Shown in pieces: positions 59,873 to 64,000 of a stretch of 64,000 nt of DNA; position 1 is the stretch's first letter; the number at the start of each line of letters is the position of its first letter. A program made the translations under genes and the position numbers. This DNA is from CANMXU01 sp052030545 (lineage in GTDB: Bacteria > Pseudomonadota > Gammaproteobacteria > Enterobacterales > Alteromonadaceae). Location: NCBI RefSeq assembly GCF_052030545.1, contig NZ_JBPDIH010000011.1, positions 72,672 to 136,671 on the forward strand. Direction: 5' to 3'. The notes under the pieces are model-generated. The model was not told where the DNA came from and searched no databases. It saw nothing but the letters and a program-made list of their open reading frames with translations.

Positions 59873-62449
59873 TTGTTTTCACTCAAACGAATCGCTAAAA
59901 TTTTAACTGTATTATTCTTATTAGCTGTTGCGGCAACAGTCGCCTTATATATCAGCATGAAGGATGAATTGCCAAGTGTCGAGTCTTTAAAAGACCTTAA
60001 ATGGCAAACACCTATGCAAATATATAGCACAGATGGTGCGTTAATATCACAATTTGGTGAAAAAAAGCGCATTCCGCTGACATTAGATCAAATGCCTCAA
60101 CAACTTATTGATGCAATTTTGGCGACAGAGGACGATCGTTTCTATTTGCATTTTGGCGTGGATCCAATCGGTATGTCTCGCGCAATTTTTGGACAAATTA
60201 TCGGTCAAAACAAAGGTGGTGCTAGTACCATTACCATGCAGGTTGCACGAAACTTCTTCTTAACGCGTGAACAAACTTATATACGTAAAATTCGAGAAAT
60301 ATTCACCGCTTTTCATATTGAACGCCTGTTAACCAAAGATGAAATTCTAACGCTTTACTTAAATAAAATTGAATTAGGCCACCGCGCCTTTGGTTTTGGT
60401 GCAGCTGCACAAGTCTATTACGGCAAAGATATTAACGACTTAACACTTGCACAAATTGCCGTATTAGCAGGGTTACCAAAAGCGCCCTCAACGATGAATC
60501 CGATTAGCCGCCCTGATCGCGCAAAAGACCGACGTGCTGTGGTATTACACCGCATGTTAGTGAGTGATTACATTAGTATGCAAGAATATCAAGAAGCAAT
60601 AAACGCACCGATCACCGCTAAAAAGCACGGAGTAGAAATAGAATTAAGTGCACCGTATATTGCGGAAATGGCGCACCAAGAAATGGTCGACCGCTACGGA
60701 AAAGAACAAGCTTATACTGGCGGTTATAAAGTTTTCACCACAGTACCCTCTTCGCTTCAACGCGCAGCGCAACAAGCGGTTGTTGAAAACCTGCTAAATT
60801 ATGATCAACGCCACGGCTATCGTGGTGCTCTTTTCTCGTTAAGACCAGAGCTAGCTAAGGACAGCGAGCAGCCTAAAACTCTCGACCAAGTTGAGCCATT
60901 GACCGATGAAGAAATTACCAAGACATTAACCAATGTTGCCACTTACCAACAGTTAATACCCGCAGTTGTCACAGATGTTCAAGAGCAGTCAGCAACTATA
61001 TCTTTTGTTGATAACCATAGTGCTGACATTGCTTGGCAAGGCATGTCTTGGGCAAGAGCTTTCATTAATAATGAAAAACAAGACGTTGCCCCTAAATCAG
61101 CAAGTGAAATACTCACCTACGGCGATGTGATTTATGTTATTGACCAAGGTGAGCAAAACTTTGTCTTAAGTCAGCTCCCTGAAGCAAGTTCAGCATTGGT
61201 GTCATTATCGCCAGATAATGGTGCCATAAAAGCGGCAGTGGGTGGCTTTAGCTTCAAACAAAGCCAGTTTAACCGAGTCACGCAAGCAAAGCGTCAAGTG
61301 GGCTCTAACATCAAACCTTTTATCTATTCCGCTGCGCTTGATAATGGCATGACCTTAGCTTCGCTCGTTAATGACGCGCCCATTAACCAATGGGATAGAA
61401 GCTCAGGTGTTGTTTGGCGCCCCAAAAACTCACCACCAGTATACAGTGGTCCTTTGCGCGTAAGGTTAGCGTTGGCACAATCTAAAAATGTCGTCGCGGT
61501 AAGATTGCTGCGCGAAGTCGGCTTAAACAAAATTATCGACCATCTATCGGGTTTTGGTTTTATGCCTGACGAATTACCGCGTAATGAATCTTTAGCCCTA
61601 GGCTCTGCATCACTTACGCCATTAGAAGTTGCCACAGGTTTTGCCGCCTTTGCCAACGGTGGTTATCTAGTTGAGCCTTACTTAATAGAACGTATTGAAG
61701 ACTCGTTTGGCAACGTAATTTATCAAGCAAATCCCAAAATCGCTTGTGACACCTGCATAGAAGAACTTAATGGCGAGAGCTTAGCTGATAGCCTTGATAA
61801 TCAAACAGCACAATTAAATGATGACAACCTAAAGCAACCTGAAGCAGATAGTGAAAAAATAGTGTACCAACAAGCCGAGCGCGTAATTTCACCACAAAAT
61901 GCTTTTTTAATTACTGAGGCTTTAAACTCTGCTATTTGGGGAGCCGACTGGCGTAATAAACCTTATTGGCAAGGCACTGGCTTTCGTGCGCGATCTCTTG
62001 ACCGTCGCGATATTGCTGGCAAAACCGGTACCACTAACGAAGGTAAAGACGCATGGTTTTCTGGGTTTAGTCGCCGTTTAGTGGCAACATCATGGATAGG
62101 TTTTGATGACCATAGTAAAAACCTTGGCCGCACTATTTACAACGCCAATTTAGATAAAAACCAAGTGACTGGCGCAGAAGCAGGCGCAAAATCAGCGCAA
62201 CCGGCTTGGATACGTTTTATGGAAACAGCATTACAAGACTATCCATTTGAAGGGTTTGAACAACCACAAGATGTGGTGAATGTGCGTATTGATAAAGCCA
62301 CAGGTAAACTAACCACCAAAACCGACAGTAGCAGTTTATTTGAATACTTTGACGTTGGCACCGAGCCGATTGATTATGTCACCCAAGATAACAGCCACGA
62401 AATTTTAGAGGGCAGTAATGAGCCTGTTGTTGAAGAAGATATTTTCTAG
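59873..62449 (+). CDS. mrcA: Penicillin-binding protein 1A
   Basis: Bifunctional peptidoglycan synthase. The 858-aa protein has a membrane anchor (about 8-26), the glycosyltransferase GT51 domain (ATEDDRFYLHFGVDP, GGASTITMQVARNFFL), an OB-like insert and the transpeptidase domain with SNIK (in RQVGSNIKPF), SKN and KTG (AGKTGTTNEGKDAWFSG). The start is a TTG at 59873 with TGAG 8 bp upstream. The nearest ATG upstream is out of frame and stops at once, and the next in-frame ATG would remove the anchor. Terminator at 62472-62504. Confidence 0.95.
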   Translation: MFSLKRIAKILTVLFLLAVAATVALYISMKDELPSVESLKDLKWQTPMQIYSTDGALISQFGEKKRIPLTLDQMPQQLIDAILATEDDRFYLHFGVDPIGMSRAIFGQIIGQNKGGASTITMQVARNFFLTREQTYIRKIREIFTAFHIERLLTKDEILTLYLNKIELGHRAFGFGAAAQVYYGKDINDLTLAQIAVLAGLPKAPSTMNPISRPDRAKDRRAVVLHRMLVSDYISMQEYQEAINAPITAKKHGVEIELSAPYIAEMAHQEMVDRYGKEQAYTGGYKVFTTVPSSLQRAAQQAVVENLLNYDQRHGYRGALFSLRPELAKDSEQPKTLDQVEPLTDEEITKTLTNVATYQQLIPAVVTDVQEQSATISFVDNHSADIAWQGMSWARAFINNEKQDVAPKSASEILTYGDVIYVIDQGEQNFVLSQLPEASSALVSLSPDNGAIKAAVGGFSFKQSQFNRVTQAKRQVGSNIKPFIYSAALDNGMTLASLVNDAPINQWDRSSGVVWRPKNSPPVYSGPLRVRLALAQSKNVVAVRLLREVGLNKIIDHLSGFGFMPDELPRNESLALGSASLTPLEVATGFAAFANGGYLVEPYLIERIEDSFGNVIYQANPKIACDTCIEELNGESLADSLDNQTAQLNDDNLKQPEADSEKIVYQQAERVISPQNAFLITEALNSAIWGADWRNKPYWQGTGFRARSLDRRDIAGKTGTTNEGKDAWFSGFSRRLVATSWIGFDDHSKNLGRTIYNANLDKNQVTGAEAGAKSAQPAWIRFMETALQDYPFEGFEQPQDVVNVRIDKATGKLTTKTDSSSLFEYFDVGTEPIDYVTQDNSHEILEGSNEPVVEEDIF

Positions 62450-62471
62450 TTTTAACGACTAACAATAAAGA

Positions 62472-62504
62472 AAGGGACAATAGCTTGGCTATTGTCCCTT
62501 TTTT
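62472..62504. terminator. Terminator between mrcA and argA
   Basis: A 13-bp stem (AAGGGACAATAGC with GCTATTGTCCCTT) around TTG, followed by a T run; bidirectional between convergent genes. Confidence 0.9.
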
Positions 62505-62528
62505 AATGCTTTTTGTTTGCATACTTTC

Positions 62529-63836
62529 TTAAATATTTTTACTAAATACTTTCGATTTACGTTGCAGGTTATACATTTGCTGCTTGCCTTCAGGTAAATC
62601 TTCTACAGATTGCTCGGTAAAGCCTTGCTCTAAAAACCAATGAGAGCTTACTGTGGTTAAAATGAAAATGGAATCTAAGCCTTGTTTTTTAGCCTCTGCT
62701 TCTACTGCTTCAATTAACCGCACACCGCGTTGTCCGCCTCGATAATCAGGGTGAATAACCACACAAGCAACTTCACCCGTATTGTGGTCTGGATACGGAT
62801 ATAACGCTGCACAAGCAATAATAACATCTTCTTTTTTGATCACGGTAAATTGTTCAATTTCCGTTTCCAAAAGCTCACGTGAACGCTTAACTAATGTGCC
62901 TTCTTCTTCAAGCGGAGCAATTAGCTCTAAAATTCCGCCAACATCATCAATCGATGCCGTGCTAATTTGCTCACGATGATCTTTTGCGATCAGTGTACCT
63001 GAGCCGTCACGCGTGAACAGCTCTTGCAATAACGTGCTATCATTTTCATAGCTAATGCAATGACAACGCTCAACACCTTGTTGATTGGTTTGCAAAATCG
63101 CTCGCATTAATAATTGCTTTTCGTGCTCATCGGTTTGGCTAATTAGCTTGCTAACCGTGCTTGCGCTGCAACTTTTTATTAATTTACCTTTGGCATCTAA
63201 TAAACCATCTTGGTCGGTAAAGGTGATCAGTTTATCTGCCTTTAAGGCTATCGCCGTTTGTGTGGCAACATCTTCCAATGACAAGTTAAAGACTTCGCCA
63301 GTTGATGAATAACCGACCGGCGAGAGCAGCACAATTGAGCCAAAATCTAGCTGGGTATTGATGCCGACAGCGTCAATTTTACGCACTAAACCTGTGTGTT
63401 TAAAATCAACCCCGTTACGCACGCCCATAGGTTTGGCAACAACAAAATTACCGGTGCTGACCCGAATTTGTGCGCCATGCATTGGCGAGTTAATCAGCCC
63501 CATAGTGAGCAAGGCTTCAATATGAATGCGCATTGAACCTGTGGCATCTTTTACTGCCGCTAAAGTTTCACTGTCGGTAATTCTGACATTATCTTCAAAC
63601 TCTTGTGCAACACCGCGATACTTCATGCGTTCTTCAATTTGCGGGCGCGCGCCATGCACTAATACCAGCTTAACGCCTAAGCTGCGCAGTAAGGCAATAT
63701 CATGAATAATATTGGCAAAATTCGCGTGATTGACCGCTTCACCACCAAACATTAAGACAAAGGTTTTACCCCGATGAGCATTAATATAAGGCGCGGCGTT
63801 TCTAAACCACTTGACGTTATTTTTATTCGAGTCCAT
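62529..63836 (-). CDS. argA: Amino-acid N-acetyltransferase (N-acetylglutamate synthase)
   Basis: First step of arginine synthesis: acetylates glutamate. The 435-aa protein (ATG at 63836; a GTG two codons earlier is possible) has an N-terminal amino-acid-kinase-like domain that binds arginine (VLMFGGEAVNHANF, VLVHGARPQIEE) and a C-terminal GNAT domain (about 290-437; VACVVIHPDYRGGQRGVRLIEAVE). Arginine feedback inhibition is a family property. I saw no clear ArgR box in the 87 bp between its start and the heptamer array upstream. Confidence 0.95.
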   Translation of the reverse strand: MDSNKNNVKWFRNAAPYINAHRGKTFVLMFGGEAVNHANFANIIHDIALLRSLGVKLVLVHGARPQIEERMKYRGVAQEFEDNVRITDSETLAAVKDATGSMRIHIEALLTMGLINSPMHGAQIRVSTGNFVVAKPMGVRNGVDFKHTGLVRKIDAVGINTQLDFGSIVLLSPVGYSSTGEVFNLSLEDVATQTAIALKADKLITFTDQDGLLDAKGKLIKSCSASTVSKLISQTDEHEKQLLMRAILQTNQQGVERCHCISYENDSTLLQELFTRDGSGTLIAKDHREQISTASIDDVGGILELIAPLEEEGTLVKRSRELLETEIEQFTVIKKEDVIIACAALYPYPDHNTGEVACVVIHPDYRGGQRGVRLIEAVEAEAKKQGLDSIFILTTVSSHWFLEQGFTEQSVEDLPEGKQQMYNLQRKSKVFSKNI

Positions 63837-63923
63837 AAACACTACTTTTAATGACTATATAACCACTATTAAATACAAAATAAGCGACAAGTCATGTGGT
63901 TACATAACTCCGCCGCTTATTCA

Positions 63924-64000
63924 TTCTAGCTTCTAGCTTCTAGCTTCTAGCTTCTAGCTTCTAGCTTCTAGCTTCTAGCTTCTAGCTTCTAGCTTCTAGC
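63924..64000. repeat. Heptanucleotide tandem array, (TTCTAGC)x11 or more
   Basis: Eleven perfect copies of TTCTAGC run to the last base of the window, so the true length is unknown. The array lies 87 bp upstream of the argA start. It shares its unit with the degenerate array beside trpS. Confidence 0.96.

Overview
The window comes from the chromosome of a marine gammaproteobacterium of the Alteromonadales, most likely Colwelliaceae (Colwellia or Thalassotalea type). The basis is gene order: gspC next to hslR-hslO-pckA and ompR-envZ, and mrcA divergent from pilMNOPQ-aroK-aroB-damX-dam-rpe-trpS. AT-rich codon use and two PEP-CTERM proteins fit the same group. The assignment is inference; no rRNA or tRNA gene was found.

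Layout. 1-9.8 kb is core: the type II secretion genes gspD (cut by the window edge) and gspC, then hslR, hslO, pckA, envZ-ompR, a LETM1-like protein and pldA. 9.9-16 kb holds less common genes: a protein with two SSB-like OB folds, a membrane-anchored beta-propeller protein ending in SHOCT, a TVP38 membrane protein, a LysR regulator, and a degenerate prephenate-dehydratase-like domain fused to two membrane helices and a beta-rich tail. 16.0-20.8 kb is a four-gene operon for making and recycling the compatible solute glucosylglycerate. 21-23.4 kb holds two PEP-CTERM secreted proteins, a 285-bp MITE-like element and a lipoprotein. 23.4-27.5 kb is polyamine metabolism: a eukaryotic-type S-adenosylmethionine decarboxylase opposite agmatinase and arginine decarboxylase.

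27.6-34 kb carries small conserved proteins, a LysR regulator, a secreted metallo-beta-lactamase-fold pair, and a run of flavin reductase, DUF3429, DCC and SDR genes. 34-41.7 kb is an accessory patchwork. An intact yjbR-type gene lies at its right end, and two decayed copies of only that gene's 3' end lie further left in the same orientation. They bracket two cargo blocks, each with its own LysR regulator. 41.7-47.7 kb holds a TonB-dependent copper-type receptor with a Met-rich repeat, a class D beta-lactamase and a serine protease/FHA membrane protein pair. 47.8-63.8 kb returns to core genes: trpS, rpe, dam, damX, aroB, aroK, pilQPONM, mrcA and argA. A porin-like gene and a DUF2970 gene sit between dam and rpe.

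The most unusual signals are the PDT-like/2TM/beta protein, the ladder of yjbR 3' ends, and heptanucleotide tandem arrays at three intergenic sites, one of which runs off the right edge of the window.
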